Assembly: GCA_009667805.1 (NCBI GenBank)
Contig: CM019066.1
Coordinates: 119,179,690-119,243,689 of the forward strand
DNA length: 64,000 nt
Source: Leptobrachium leishanense
Taxonomy: Eukaryota; Chordata; Amphibia; Anura; Megophryidae
Reading direction: 5' to 3'
Numbering within the stretch: position 1 is the first letter of the stretch; each line of letters starts with the position of its first letter. Below, piece after piece: positions 1 to 11,629 of the stretch. The notes beneath the pieces were generated by a model, which searched no databases, was not told the origin of the DNA, and saw only the letters and a list, made by a program, of their open reading frames with translations. The position numbers were made by a program, and so were the translations under genes.

Positions 1-930
1 CCAGAGTTTCTCCTTTTCCATGGTACCAAACATTATCATGTTCAGTGTAAAAAAAGGGGAAAAAAATTATATATAAATAAAAAATAAATAAACAATTTTT
101 ATTGTTCTCTTTTCAGTTATAATGTGAACAAAGATGCTGGACTAACAAAAAAAGTTTTTGACCAAAATTTGGTATTTTCTCAGAAAAATACAGTACGAGT
201 TCCCATTTCTAATTTTTACCCCACAGAATATATAACCGTAAAGGCTTGAATGATAAAATATGAAAAAATTATTTTACAAGCTGTAGATGATTGAAATTTT
301 AATGGTAATTCACATATGTTTAAATTTTTTGTTATAGCATTCTGACAGGGAATGATGTATACATATAATAATGATATATTATGAATCTGTTAAGTCTGCC
401 ATAAAAAAAGGATATATAATTTGTCTGGGCCATAAAATAAAACATGACTCAAATTCAAATCGTGTTTAAACATCATAAGATTGGAAACATGTACAGCTTG
501 GAAAAAAGACAAGACAGAGGAGATATGATAGAAACATTTAAATATTTAAAGGGAATCCGCAAGGTAGAGGAAGGGAGTATATTTAAAAGGAAACAAAGTA
601 GCAAAACAAGAGGACATAGTCTTAGATTAGAGGGGCAAAGGTTTAAAAGTAACATCAGGAAGCATTATTTTACTGAGAGGGTGGTGGATATATGGAACAG
701 CCTTCCAGTAGAAGTGGTAGAGGCCAAAACAGTAATTGAATTTAAGCAAGCATGAAATAGGCATAAGGCTATCCTAAACAAAAGATAAATCCAGGTAAAG
801 TATCCATGTAATTGGGCAGACTAGATGGGCCGAAAGGTTCTTATCTGCCGACATTTTCTATGTTTCTATAAGCACAAAACGTAAAAAGCAGCTCAGCACA
901 CAGAGTTGAAGTGGCTCAGCAGTGAAGTGG
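1..930. mobile_element. Partial TTAA-flanked non-autonomous DNA element
   Basis: The right end GGCTCAGCAGTGAAGTGG abuts TTAA at 931-934 and matches ends at 1693, 59490 and, inverted, 6447 and 26241. The interior resembles 26340-26700 in reverse. The left end lies outside the window. It is interrupted at 478-870 by a LINE end; ATAAG on both sides of that insert is a likely target duplication. The TTAA target and CCC-type ends suggest piggyBac-like mobilisation; no transposase is present. Confidence 0.55.
478..870 (+). pseudogene. CR1/L2-type LINE, truncated 3' end
   Basis: One frame reads through the C-terminal end of a LINE reverse-transcriptase ORF with the motif RVVDIWNSLPVEVVEA, as in CR1/L2-group elements. 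It is followed by a 3' UTR ending near the phrase GGGCCGAAAGGTTCTTATC, a tail I associate with frog LINEs. It is severely 5'-truncated and sits inside the flanking TTAA element. A second, longer relative lies on the minus strand at 22045-23205. Confidence 0.8.
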
Positions 931-1143
931 TTAAACATGCTTCAGTGTAAAAAAAATATTAATATTTTTATTTAACCATTTATTATTTTCATTTTCAGCA
1001 AACTGTCGTTTTATTTATCTATCTTTTGGAACATTTCGTATTTATTTTAGACAAAATTTTGATCACCATATTTTTTTTAAAGGCATTTTTTTTAAAATTC
1101 TATAACGTACTGTATTATTATATTTTATACAACCTTTTTTTAA

Positions 1144-2520
1144 CTCCTTAAGGTCCACTGACGTACATAGTATGTACATAGTATGTCCTGGGGAAAATGC
1201 CCCTTAAGGACCAAGGATGTACTATCATAGTCCTTTAATCCCTTCCCGCCCTATACTCACCTCTCTGGTCGGGTCCCACGTCGGTATGGCACGTCATTAC
1301 TGCCCATGATGATGTCATCGCCGGGTGCCCCCGGCGCCTGCAGTGAAGAATGTGAAAGGTGGGAGCTCCTTTGGAGCTCTCTCCCTCCGAGACGACTCCT
1401 CATAGGAAAAAAATAGTGGCACCGCTGAAGAGGGCAGAGTCTGCCCTTTTCAGCAGTGCCTATCTTTAACCATGTAGGTGCTGGATCGCGATATGCTCTT
1501 GGCTGTCATCCAAGCCTCCGGTCATGTTTGATCATGGCCTTTCCAAAGATACCAAACAGTGTTTTTTTTTTGTTAAAAACTAATTTGTCTGGGGGATTAA
1601 TAAAATAGGACTTAATATTACATTTAAATATGATGAGCATAAAACAGTCAAAATGAGCTCAGCACACAAAGGTGAAATGGCTCAGCAGTGAAGGGGTTAA
1701 AAAGCAAAACATGCAAAAATTATTTCTAATTTCAGGACCAACTTTTGAAACTATTGAGGCTAATGTCAGATGAACGCAGTTATCACGTCCGTGTTGCCAC
1801 ACAGTTTAACGTCAGTCGTAGCATAGAATCATGAACAATAGAGACCCACACATGAAGTATGTGTGCACCTAACTGCGCACGCACAACGCACGTGGCAAAC
1901 TGACGCAAGTTAGGCAAGAACGTGAAACTGCTAGACGGACGTGCAGAGTGCGCCACGTCTGCGTAGCGTTCTGTGTGAGTGATGAGATGTCAGACGCAGC
2001 ACATTTGCAACGTCCAGCACCTCGACGCACAAAATGGCTTTTCATATCCTTTTCTAATTTTTATCATTTTTCATATTAATTTTATTTCCCATAGTTCCCT
2101 TTTTTTTTCTACGTCCGTCAAAAAAAACGGGCCGTGTGGTGTCTACAGTATCTTCCGTCAGAACGTCTGTCCATTATGCACGCACGCAGAGTGCTCTCAG
2201 TCTGCGTTTGTCTGACATTAGCCTTAGCCGGGGTCTTTTTTTGGCGGTTGTAGATTTCGGGGAATAAAGTTCGAAAAAGAGTGTTTTTTCCATTTTTCCA
2301 TCAGATTTCATAATTTTTTATAGTAAATTATACGTTATGATGAAAATAATGGTATCTTTAGACAGTCCATTTAATGGCGAGAAAAACTGTATATAATATG
2401 TGTGGGTTCCATAAACGAGTAAGAGGAAAATCTGACCTAAACACAAACAGCGCAGAAACATAAAAACAGCAGTGGGCACATTCGGACTGATAATGGCAAA
2501 ATCGCCTGGTCATTATGTGG
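1144..2520. mobile_element. TTAA-flanked non-autonomous element (piggyBac-like)
   Basis: TTAA occurs at both edges (1140-1143 and 2521-2524). The left end CTCCTTAAGGTCC and the right-end interior match, in reverse, the 6086-7205 element. It is split by a TAA-type MITE at 1758-2223; the reverse complement of 6380-6410 gives the uninterrupted sequence across that junction. No coding capacity. Superfamily is inferred from the target site and terminal bases only. Confidence 0.6.
1758..2223. mobile_element. MITE, family with GGCTAATGTCAGACGA ends
   Basis: Terminal inverted repeats begin GGCTAATGTCAGA and end TCTGACATTAGCC. The flanks are TGA and TTA, consistent with a 3-bp TTA duplication carrying one substitution. 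Related copies lie at 3919-4375 and 16629-17110, and elements with similar ends at 10060-10486 and 56607-56930. A 3-bp TWA target is typical of PIF/Harbinger. No transposase. Confidence 0.8.
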
Positions 2521-2729
2521 TTAATATACAAACACCTTTTACAAGAATAGCAAAGTTCCGGTATATTTTTTTTTCTGCAGTACGGCAGTCAGTTCGGTGG
2601 TCTTCTGAGGCATTTGGCAGCCAGTTCAGAGATCTTCGGAGGCAACCGCCTGACCCTGAGTGAAAAGTAAATTCGCCGCAGGGTCAGCGACGAAGTGCGT
2701 TGATCCAGAAAGCACTGAAATTACACATA

Positions 2730-3455
2730 CAGGGTTATTCAAAGAGAATCAAAAAGTCACCGCACGTTTGGTGACTTTTCGTTCTCTTCAATTTGGCTAC
2801 AATTTGTTGATCCCATTTCGGCGACCCTGCGGTGTATTCAGCAAGCAACACAGGGCGGTCGTAGTGCAAGGAAAAGCCACCGCAAACTCGACGAACACTC
2901 ACCGCAAAATCCGGCGAATGCACACCGAAACCCGCAAAAACATCTGTATTAACCCCGCCGAAGACGATGGAGAAACCCAAGCAGGAGCCGATCAGAGCGC
3001 AGAGCAGCCGCTGGAAAAACCTGACACCGCAGTATGCTTGAATGTTTGAAAAGTGAAATGCTGTTTGCAAAGAAACTACAGAACGAAAATGTCTGAAATT
3101 TACGTATGAGGTCCAATGAATGATAATAAAAAGGGCTGTTACAGAAAAAGGAAAGAATGTTTAAAAAAATAATTTAAAAAAAATCTGATTTTTTTTTGCA
3201 AAAAATCCTGAAAAAATCTTAAAAGATCCTAAAAAATCTATAAATAAAGAGACTTTTTACTGCAGAATATTATAATAAACAGTTTATTAGATATTGAATT
3301 AAAACTGGAATATTTTTAACATTAAAGCCTATGGGATTCGCCTGAATAAATCTGTTGAATGAAGCAACCGAAAAGCCAGGAAAGGTAACCCGTATGCTGA
3401 ATTTCAGCGTTCGGTTACCTTTCGACCTCAATTTGGAGCTCTTTGAATAACCCTG
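2730..3455. mobile_element. Non-autonomous element with CAGGGTTATTCAAAGAGA ends
   Basis: It starts CAGGGTTATTCAAAGAGA and ends TCTTTGAATAACCCTG. The interior shares blocks with 10740-11629, 42776-43366, 60932-61853 and others, including the words AATTCAATATCTAATAAAC and CTGTAACAGCCCTTTTTA. It appears inserted into the middle of a smaller inverted repeat (2714-2729 and 3456-3485), itself ending GAATAACCCC. No convincing duplication remains at this copy. Confidence 0.65.
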
Positions 3456-3485
3456 TGAGATTTCTGTGCTTCCTGAATAACCCCT

Positions 3486-3915
3486 TTGGTGTATTTACAC
3501 ACATTATATTGTTTTGTTTGGCTAAAAAATCCCCTATATTATAGGCCCCTAAAATTATGAAAAAATAAATGGGATTGTCAGGGGTTTATCATCAGAAGGT
3601 CACCAACTGGTGGACACTGCTGCAACTATGCATCAAAAAAGTTGCAGATTGAAAAGGTTTACCCACATCCAGACATTAGATTAAAAAACTTGTACTTGAT
3701 GAGAAAAAAATGGTGCACGTGCATACTTTTTTGGTGCAATTGAGGATCATGCGCCCATCATTTGACATATGGTGTGAAAAAATTTATGAAATAAAAAATG
3801 TTATATTACTGCTCCTGTCAGTTTTATGGTTAGGATTACTTGCTATGCTCTTTTGAACAGAAGGGTAGGAGCAGAATATGCGGATTGAGGTTATTCCTTA
3901 CAGGAATCCTAACTC
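3486..3915. other. Unassigned AT-rich sequence
   Basis: No coding potential, terminal repeat or tandem structure recognised. Confidence 0.5.
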
Positions 3916-3918
3916 TAA

Positions 3919-4375
3919 GGCCTGTGTCAGACGAACGCAGTGATCACGTCCGTGTTGCTGCACAGTTTAACGTCCGTCGTAGCATAGAATCATGATCAAT
4001 AGAGACCCACACACGAAGTAAGTGCGCACCGAATTACGCACACACAACGCACGTGGCAAACGGACGTAAATTAGGCAAGAACGTAAAACCGCTAGGACGG
4101 ACGAGCAGAGTGCGCCACATCCGCATAGTGTTCTGTGTGAGTGATGAGATGTCAGACGGACCGCATTTGCGACGTCCAGCACCGTGACAGACGAAATGGC
4201 TTTTCATATCATGTGCCTAGTTTTATCATTTTTCATATTAATTTTGTTCTCATTTTTGTTCTATGTCCGTCAATAAAAACAGACCGTGTGGTGTCTGCAG
4301 TATCTTCCATCAGTACGTCCGCCCTTTATGCATGGACGCAAAGTGCGCTCAGAATGCGCTCGTCTGACATTAGCC
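3919..4375. mobile_element. MITE, family with GGCTAATGTCAGACGA ends
   Basis: Inverted ends GGCCTGTGTCAGACGA and CGTCTGACATTAGCC are flanked by an exact TAA duplication (3916-3918 and 4376-4378). The interior is closely alike to 1758-2223, including the CpG-rich blocks with ACGTCCG and the central AT-rich stretch. Confidence 0.85.
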
Positions 4376-4378
4376 TAA

Positions 4379-4914
4379 AACGTGCACCAGTGGTATTCCT
4401 AAATCTAGTGTCAATAAAATTACGTGAGTATGGTGCCAAGTTACACCAATAAAATGACGCAAAATGACTTTTTTGACATGCCATTTGCAGCAAGGTGGCA
4501 GTTTTCCCATTGGATACAGTTTGCAGGATTATTGCTCAAGTGTCGCCAGGGCCAAGATTTTTAGTTAGGCAAAGTAGGCAGGCATGTGCCTACAGGAGCG
4601 CATCACAGGGGGGACATCTTCCTCTGTGAATATTTCCTTTTTTTTTTAGTTTTACACACAAAGACACCCTCCTGTGGTGGTCATCTGTCTCTGTAAAAAA
4701 ATATAATATTTTTTTATAGAATTTAAAAAAATAAAAAGCAAAATTGAAAAGAATGACAAATTTGAAATTTTACAGGATTCAATAAAACAACACAAATCAG
4801 GGAAGTCTCTGAAAACAAGGTGATGCAGAATATAAGTACAGAGCTAGGGCAGGTCTAGCCATACATAGGAGACAACAAGGCATCTGAGATCAGGAATGCC
4901 TCCCTTATATAGGA
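4379..4914. other. Unassigned, with a possible hAT fragment
   Basis: A fragment beginning CAGGGCCAAGATTTTTAG near 4549 resembles the start of hAT ends, but no partner end was found. The rest is AT-rich and unrecognised. Confidence 0.3.
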
Positions 4915-6085
4915 AGCCCATATTGACTTTGACACAGTAGACCATGGCATCTTGTTAAAAAAACTTAAAAACTCTGGTATTGGTGATCGCACGCTAACCT
5001 GGTTTCAATCATATGTATCCGACCGATCGCAATATGTGTCCATTTCTGGCAGCTCCTCCCTCCCCCTCCCAGTAACTTGCAGTGTACCCCAAGGCTCGAT
5101 ACTCGGCCCCCTGCTATTCACGATATTCATAAATGATCTGCCAAACATCTGCAAAGCCTCAACTGTACACATGTTCGCAGACGACACCGTAATCTATACC
5201 AGCAAACCGAATCTCCCACAACTGGAGGCCGTGCTGCAAGAACAATTCAGAGGTAGAAAAGTGGATCAAACACAACAAACTTTTTTTAAATACTGACAAA
5301 ACGGTAACGATGCTCTTTGGAACAGCACCTAAACTACATAAATTGCAAAATCCCCATCTATGTGTCAGGACAAAATCAAATGGCACGCTGACCACAGTCA
5401 CTTCTCTCAAATATCTAGGTATGTGGTTAGACCCAAATCTATCCTTTGGCCCCCACATCGAAAAACTCATCTAAAATTTACCCCAAACTAGGTGCCCTGT
5501 ACAGAAATAAATCCTGCCTGAACCCCACGGTAAGAAAGCAAATTGTACAACAAATGCTTATCCCGGCTATTGAATACGGAGATGTAGTGTATGCAGCGGC
5601 CCCGCAAACACACCTTCAGAAACTTACCACATTGTTTTTCTCATTCTGCCTCTTTGCGCTACAATGTAACTCAATGACCCACCATTGTCACATGTTAAAA
5701 GAGCTAAACTGCCCGCCGTCACTGGTGTCTAAACGCACCCTTCACCTTTCCAACCTGGTGTTTAAAAGAGCTTTTCTGGAAGCTGCCACCCTACCTGAAT
5801 AGGCTGCTTCCCCCAGCAGTTCCCTCATCCTATAACCTCCAATCCAGGACCAGCACCTTACTTCCAATACCACAATTCAAAAAGAAAGTGTCTCGATCCT
5901 CATTTTTCTACAGAGCACTGCAAATATGGAATAACCTCCCAGACGCCATCAAATCTTCCCCCAGTCTTAAGTCACTCAAGAGCTCCCTATTAACATACCT
6001 CAATACAGAATGCACCTGTAACATAATGTCTATTTCCTACATATTTATTTTCTGTGTTAATCTGTATATTTGTGTTGTTTTTTAG
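4915..6085 (+). pseudogene. Rex1-like LINE reverse-transcriptase remnant
   Basis: Several frames together read a LINE reverse transcriptase: FDTVDHGILLKKL near 4930, the signature SVPQGSILGPLLF, the catalytic FADD at 5174-5185, then after frameshifts an EYGDVVYAAAP block and the C-terminal ALQIWNNLPDAIKSSPSLKS. The 5' part, including any endonuclease, is missing. The 3' UTR starts near 6015 and is broken at 6086 by a TTAA element, resuming at 7206. Copies of the same 3' region recur at 29634, 37046, 43521, 47586, 59065 and 60783. Assignment to Rex1 within the L2/CR1/Rex group is tentative. Confidence 0.85.
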
Positions 6086-7205
6086 CCCCTTAGTGACCGG
6101 GCGGTTTTACACAAATCCGTCTTTTAGTGACCGCTGCTGTTTTTACGTTTCTGCGCTGTTAGTGTTTAGGTCAAATTTTCCTCTTACTCGTTTATTCAAC
6201 CCACACATATTATACACCCTTTTTCCTTCCATTAAATGGACTTTCTAGAAATACCATTATTTCCATCATATCAAATAATTTACTATAAAAAAAAATATGA
6301 AATATGAGGAAAAAATGGTAAAAACACACTTTTTCGTAATTTAAACCCCAAAATCTACAACGACCCAAAAAGACCCCGGCTAAATAGGTTCAAAATTTTG
6401 TCCCGAGACTAGAAATACCCAATTTTAAAATTGCGTTTGCTTTTTAACCCCTTCACTGCTGAGACAGTTCACCTATGTGCGCTGCGCTCATTCTGACCAT
6501 TTTGTGCTAATTATTTTTAGATGACAGCCTAGGTCCTATTTAATTAAACCCCCCCAGACAAAAAAAACTTTAAAAAAAACCTCATTTTTTTATTGTATTT
6601 AATTTTTATTTTTTATAAACCAAACCTGGTCATGTTTGGTATCATTGGAAAGGCCATAATCAGGCATCTAGCTGCCATGGATCAGGAGATATTGGGATCC
6701 TTAGGATCCCCTTATCTCTACATGGCAGCTAGATGGTTAACTGGCCCACTGACATCCTCACACATATGGTGAGGTTGTCAGTGGGTGGGGGGACCTGGAG
6801 GCTTGGCTGACATCCAAGATGTCAGCCCCCCTCCAGGTTCGAATCGCGTTTTGGCGCCAATTGGTGCCGAAACGTGATCCGGCAGTGAAACAGTTAATGC
6901 TATGCACCGCTGAAAATCTCCCCTTTTCAGCGGTGTAAAAAGCATCTCCCTAGCTGCAATGGTTGGGGAGATAGAGGGCTCCGAAGGAGCCCCCCCTCCC
7001 CTCCATTGCTTTGCACGGGGACGCCTGCTGATGACGTCACCACATGGGCAGGCTTCCTCCCTGCCAGATCGCCGAGGGATCCAGCGAGGGAGGTGAGTAT
7101 CGGGCGGGAGGGGGATTAGGCGTCGCTGACGTACCCTGTACATCCGCGGGTCTAAGGGAGACCCGAGGACGGGACATACAGGGTACGTCAGCGGTCCTTA
7201 AGGGG
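6086..7205. mobile_element. TTAA-flanked element inside LINE 3' UTR
   Basis: The inverted ends read CCCCTTAGTGACC and GGTCCTTAAGGGG, flanked by TTAG/TTAA (6082-6085, 7206-7209). The uninterrupted LINE copy near 29870 reads TTTTTAATATCTTG across the join, so this copy inserted at a TTAA in the LINE. The interior is non-coding with two GC-rich blocks. A sister element lies at 27397-28571. Confidence 0.8.
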
Positions 7206-7350
7206 TTAATATCTTGCATTGTATTACTTTGTATTTCTGAAACGACTGTAACATTTCAATGTTCTTGAACCCAGGACATAGTTGAAAACGAGAGAAATCT
7301 CAATGTATCCTTCCTGGTAAAATACTTTATAAATAAATAAATAAATAAAT
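7206..7350 (+). mobile_element. Rex1-like LINE 3' tail (continuation)
   Basis: This resumes the LINE 3' UTR from TTAATATCTTGC through ATCTCAATGTATCCTTCCTG to the terminal TAAATAAATAAATAA repeats. Confidence 0.85.
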
Positions 7351-7993
7351 TAGTGAGTGCCTCAGGATTCCATCAGACCACATGGAGCAGGTGCAAAATC
7401 AGGACAGGGCAGCACAACATTGCACGAAAAGTGCTGCCAGAGGTCATCTCATGGCAGCACTGGCTCGACGCTAGTCTTTTTATGGACCTGCTGAGGTCCT
7501 TGGGTTTGTGTGTTGACATCCAGCTATCAGTCTTGAGCTTCGAAAATCTCAAATCTGAATTCAGTCTCCAGAATTTTACAGCATATTAAAAAATGTGTCC
7601 ACATAATTTACAGTACACCATGAAGCAATGCCCTCTTACTTTAATCATTAAATCTTAACCTGGTCGCCAGCATTAAAAGCTCATAGAGAACCACTTATAT
7701 TTAAATTTGAAAGTGTGGGAAGCTTTGCCCACGCAATCAGAGTATTAACCTGTCACCAAAGATCCTTTGCTTTACAGCTTATACCAATGAATGTAGATGG
7801 TTAGGTCATAACTATTTGTTTTAATCCTAATAATGACCAAAATGATTCCTGAAAATCTAGTTAAATTTGCATTTTTCAAAATCACTCTAGCTCAAGATCG
7901 AAATATATCCAAAGGCTCTAAAGTAGGCAAAAAGTCACATATTTGTGATTCTGCAATCAGCTCACACTGACCTTTTGCTATAAATTACATATG
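7351..7993. other. Unassigned sequence
   Basis: No gene, terminal repeat or tandem structure recognised. Confidence 0.5.
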
Positions 7994-7998
7994 AGCAG

Positions 7999-8735
7999 TG
8001 TCATGTCACCGGCCCTGGTGCCCACTGAAGGGGCTGTTATTCCACCTTGTACCCTAATCCGGGCTGGTTCTTCCCCCAGTCTGATTCATGGACTTCGCCA
8101 TTCCGGGGATTCTCTGCTGTCGGTTGACTCTCGCCTGTTTGGAGCCAGTTACCTATTTAAGGGAAACACGCCCCTCTCCAGTCGCTCTGTCATTGAGCGT
8201 CAGTTTAGGTGTTTGGAGGTGCTTTCTGTGCTCCAGTTCCCATCTGTTTTGCCAAATCCTTGTTTGCCCTCTTCCCCTTTTCCCTCAGCTTTACCCTGCC
8301 TGGTTCCTGTCCCCTAGTCCTGCTACAATTCAGTGGATCTGCTATTAATAATAATAATAATTGAGTGTTGCTGCCATCCTGCACTCCGTAGCTCACTATC
8401 CGCAGCATTGCCTACCCTAATACAGCCTTCAAGGAATCCTGCTACACCGTGCACAGACCTCAGCCTGTCTGACCACGTTCCCAATCATCCATGTACCAAC
8501 CTCGGCCTGATTGACTACATATCTCACCATCCGTTGCTGCAAGGTATCCTGCACTACGTGTCCCACCATCTGTGGCTGCATGGGATCCTGATACCAAGAA
8601 CAGCACTACGTGTCTCACCATCCGCAGCCGTTCCTTGATCTGATTGCTACCTACTCTGCCCGCCCCCTGCACTTGGAACTTATATATCGGTAAATTTTGG
8701 GTCCCACCATGGAGTAGGCGGTCGCAACTCTGACA
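7999..8735 (+). mobile_element. Solo LTR, 737 bp
   Basis: It begins TGTCATGTCACC and ends CAACTCTGACA, giving short TGTCA/TGACA inverted ends, and is flanked by an exact 5-bp duplication AGCAG (7994-7998 and 8736-8740). No internal retroviral sequence remains, as expected after LTR-LTR recombination. It contains an ATA/ATT microsatellite near 8345. The retroelement family is unknown. Confidence 0.85.
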
Positions 8736-8837
8736 AGCAGTAACTTTATGACACAATAAAAGCAGCTTAGCCAGGTGCCTAACTGCAAAAATTCTACTGG
8801 TTCCCAACATGAAAGCTGTTCCAGGTACTTTCAGTAC

Positions 8838-9043
8838 CGGCTGGGTGGAGTAGAGGTAACATCACCGCTCTGCATGGAGAGAGCCTGTGGAGACATGGGT
8901 TCGATCCCAACGAGCACCTCTCCAGTAAGTGTCCTTGGGCAAGACACCTAACAGTACATACTTGCCACCCAGGACATACTTGAAAACGAGAGAAATCTCA
9001 ATGTATCCTTCCTGGTAAAATCCTTTCTAAATAAATAAAATAC
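8838..9043 (+). mobile_element. tRNA-derived SINE with LINE 3' tail
   Basis: The head resembles a tRNA gene: an A-box-like GTGGAGTAGAGG and a B box GGTTCGATCCC at 8898-8908. It is followed by the body motif GTGTCCTTGGGCAAGACACC, which I recall from V-SINE-type elements. From about 8968 the sequence is identical in type to the Rex1-like LINE 3' tail, ending in AAATAAATAAAA. This is the usual arrangement by which a SINE borrows its partner LINE's reverse transcriptase. Confidence 0.8.
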
Positions 9044-9292
9044 CAAAAAAGGGTTATGATTGATAGAAAGAAAACATCATGAGTTGGTTCATAATTAGCT
9101 TTTTAAATATGTTTAATCAAAGAAACTCTGGGTCCAGTTAATATCATTTTCTTGGTGTAATGTTGCAGTCATGTGAATTAAATCCTACAGTATATGGAAT
9201 TGTGTAGATTAGTGTCTTTACCTTCTTCATTTTCACTCTTTAATGAGGCTGCTGTAATCTGAAAAGGATGCAAAAATTCAGCACCTGACATA

Positions 9293-10027
9293 AGGGGTTA
9301 TTCACAGAGCACCAACATGCCGCCGACATTTCGGTGCTTTCTCTTTCCCCACAGTTCCCTGCACTTCGGGTAATCAAATTCCCCACCGAGAACAACTGGA
9401 AAAACCAAACCAAACACACCGAAAAAAGTAATTGAGCCGCCGATCACAGCGCAGAGCAGCTGCTGGAAAAAGCTGACAAACTGGGTAAAAACTCCCCAAA
9501 AAACTGTGTGCTTGAAATTTTCAAAATTGAAAAGCTGTTTGCAAAAAAACTACTGAACGAGAATGCCTGGAATTAACATATAAAAGTTCCTGTGGATGAT
9601 AAATGTAAAAATGATTTTAAAAAAAAAATCCTGAAAAAATCCCTAAAAATGCCTGAAAGATCCAAAAAACCTTTTTACTGCAGAATAGAATAAAAAATGG
9701 ATTATTAGATGAATTAGATTGAATTAAAACAGAAATATTTTTAGCATTGACGTCTATGAGGTTCGCCTGAATAAATCTGCCGATTGGAAAGCATCGAACA
9801 GCAGGGAACGTTTCACTGCTGTTCGGTGTTCTCTGAATAGATTAAGCATTTTTTCTCTGTGGGATATCACTGCCGTCGAACAGGCACCGAACTTGCAGGC
9901 AGTTAGCCAAAATTTGGCGAACTGCCTGCTCTCTGAATAGACGAACGGCCACGAAATGGCACTGTACGCTGAATTTCGGCATCCGGTTACATTTCGGGGC
10001 CAGATAGGCTCTCTCTGGGCTACCCCT
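9293..10027. mobile_element. Non-autonomous element with AGGGGTTATTC ends
   Basis: It starts AGGGGTTATTCACAGAGC and ends CTCTCTGGGCTACCCCT, with an exact ATA duplication (9290-9292, 10028-10030). The interior shares blocks with 61981-62815 in the opposite orientation. Non-coding. Confidence 0.75.
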
Positions 10028-10059
10028 ATAGTAAGAGTAATGAGCAGGTTTTATTCTAA

Positions 10060-10486
10060 GGCTAGGGTCAGACGAAAGCATTTTTCCCCGCGAACGTGAA
10101 AAAGTGCGTCCGAACGCATTGACGTATTTTTTCACGGAATGCGCAAAAACAGTCAGACGACGCGCATTTTCGGGCGTGATTTTGTACGGATCGTCAATAA
10201 AACTCTTTTTGCGTCTGGACGTTATGTAGGCCGGACATTAGCAGCATCTGACATCTCCTAATCACGCAAACACACCGCTATGCCGCAGCTGCGCACTCAG
10301 TACGTCAGTACTAGCGGTTCAGCGTTCTCAAAAAAATGCGTTCAAATTCCACTTGCGTTGCACGGCCGGACTTTTGTGCGGCCGTACATCGTATATTGGC
10401 CGTCATTGCCCGTCATCTGCTGCTAGTACGGCCGTAATTATGTGCGCCAGAACGCACGTTAAAAGTGCGCTGGTCTGACCCCAGCC
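10060..10486. mobile_element. MITE with GGCTAGGGTCAGACGA ends
   Basis: The perfect inverted ends GGCTAGGGTCAGAC / GTCTGACCCCAGCC (one mismatch) are flanked by TAA (10057-10059, 10487-10489). The interior is rich in CpG words such as GTGCG and ACGTC and is distinct from the 3919-4375 family. Confidence 0.85.
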
Positions 10487-10739
10487 TAAGAGATGAATAA
10501 AGTAGGCTATAGTTTGTGGTTTGACAAAGTAAACTGATGGTGACTTAAATGTACAATGAAGTTACATTTTTAAAGATCTGAAGGAAGTGGAACTGCAGCA
10601 CTAATAACCTTAAAATTCTAGGATTTTTGGTTAATCTGGACCTTTTTGTTTTCGGTCAGTACCAGTAGGCTGCACAGAGGGGAATTGTTTTTTTTTATCC
10701 TCTGGTATCTTCACAACTCTCAGCCAATGTGGAATGTAA

Positions 10740-11629
10740 CAGGGTTATTCAAAGAGATCCGAATTGCGGCCGAAAGGTAACCGAACATTGAAATGCAGCG
10801 GTTTAAATTCAAAGGTAAATACCATTCGGCTATCCAGAGAGCAGGCAGTTCGCCAAATCCTGGCAAATTGCCTGCACATACAGTGCCTGTTCGGTGCCTG
10901 TTTGAGGGCAGTGAAATCCTCATAGAGAAGCAATGCTTTGGCTATTCAGAGAACAAAAACCAGCAGTGAAAAGTTGCCGAATTGCCCTGCTGTTTGGTGG
11001 TTTCATGCAACAGATTTATTCAGGCGAATCCCATAGGTTCAATGTTAACAATATTCCTGTTTTAATTCAATATCTAATAAACCGACAATTATAATATTCT
11101 CTAATAAAATGTCTCTTTACTTATAGATTTTTTTAGGATCTTTTAGGCATTTTTCTAGATTTTTTGAAAAAAAAAATTAAATCGTTTTTTTCTTTTTTCT
11201 GTAACAGCCCTTTTTATTATCATTCATTGGACCTCATATGTAAATTTCAGACATTTTCGTTCTGTAGTTTCTTTGCAAACAGCGTTTCACTTTTCAAACA
11301 TTCAAGTGTACTGTTTTTTTTTTTTCTCTCTCCATTTGTCTGCGGTGTCGACTTTTTCCGGCAGCTGCTCTGCGCTGTGATTGGTGGCTGCTCGGGTTTC
11401 TCCGGCGTGTTCGGTGGTGCTAATCCAGATGTTTTTGCGGGTTTCGGCGTGCGTTCGCCGGGTTTTGCAGTGATTGTTCGTTGGTTTTGCGGCAGCTTTT
11501 CCCTGCACTACGACGGCCCTGTGGTGCTTGCTGAATACACCGCAGGGTTTGCCGAAATCGCACTGAATTGAAGAGAACGACAAGTCACCGAACGTTCAGT
11601 GACTTTTCGATTCTCTTTGAATAACCCTG
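10740..11629. mobile_element. Full-length 890-bp element with CAGGGTTATTCAAAGAGA ends
   Basis: 18-bp terminal repeats CAGGGTTATTCAAAGAGA / TCTCTTTGAATAACCCTG bound the element. The flanks are TAA and TTA. The left half carries subterminal repeats around GGTAACCGAAC and CAGGCAGTTCGCC; the right half has the conserved block CTGTAACAGCCCTTTTTA. It is non-coding, and short reading frames inside are not conserved among copies. Confidence 0.8.

Noticed and set aside
2660..3070. Open frames on both strands of 110-130 codons
   Set aside because: They lie inside a non-autonomous element, and other copies of the element do not keep the frames.
8838..8910. Possible tRNA gene
   Set aside because: The B box is good, but the anticodon arm does not fold convincingly and the sequence runs into a SINE body and LINE tail.
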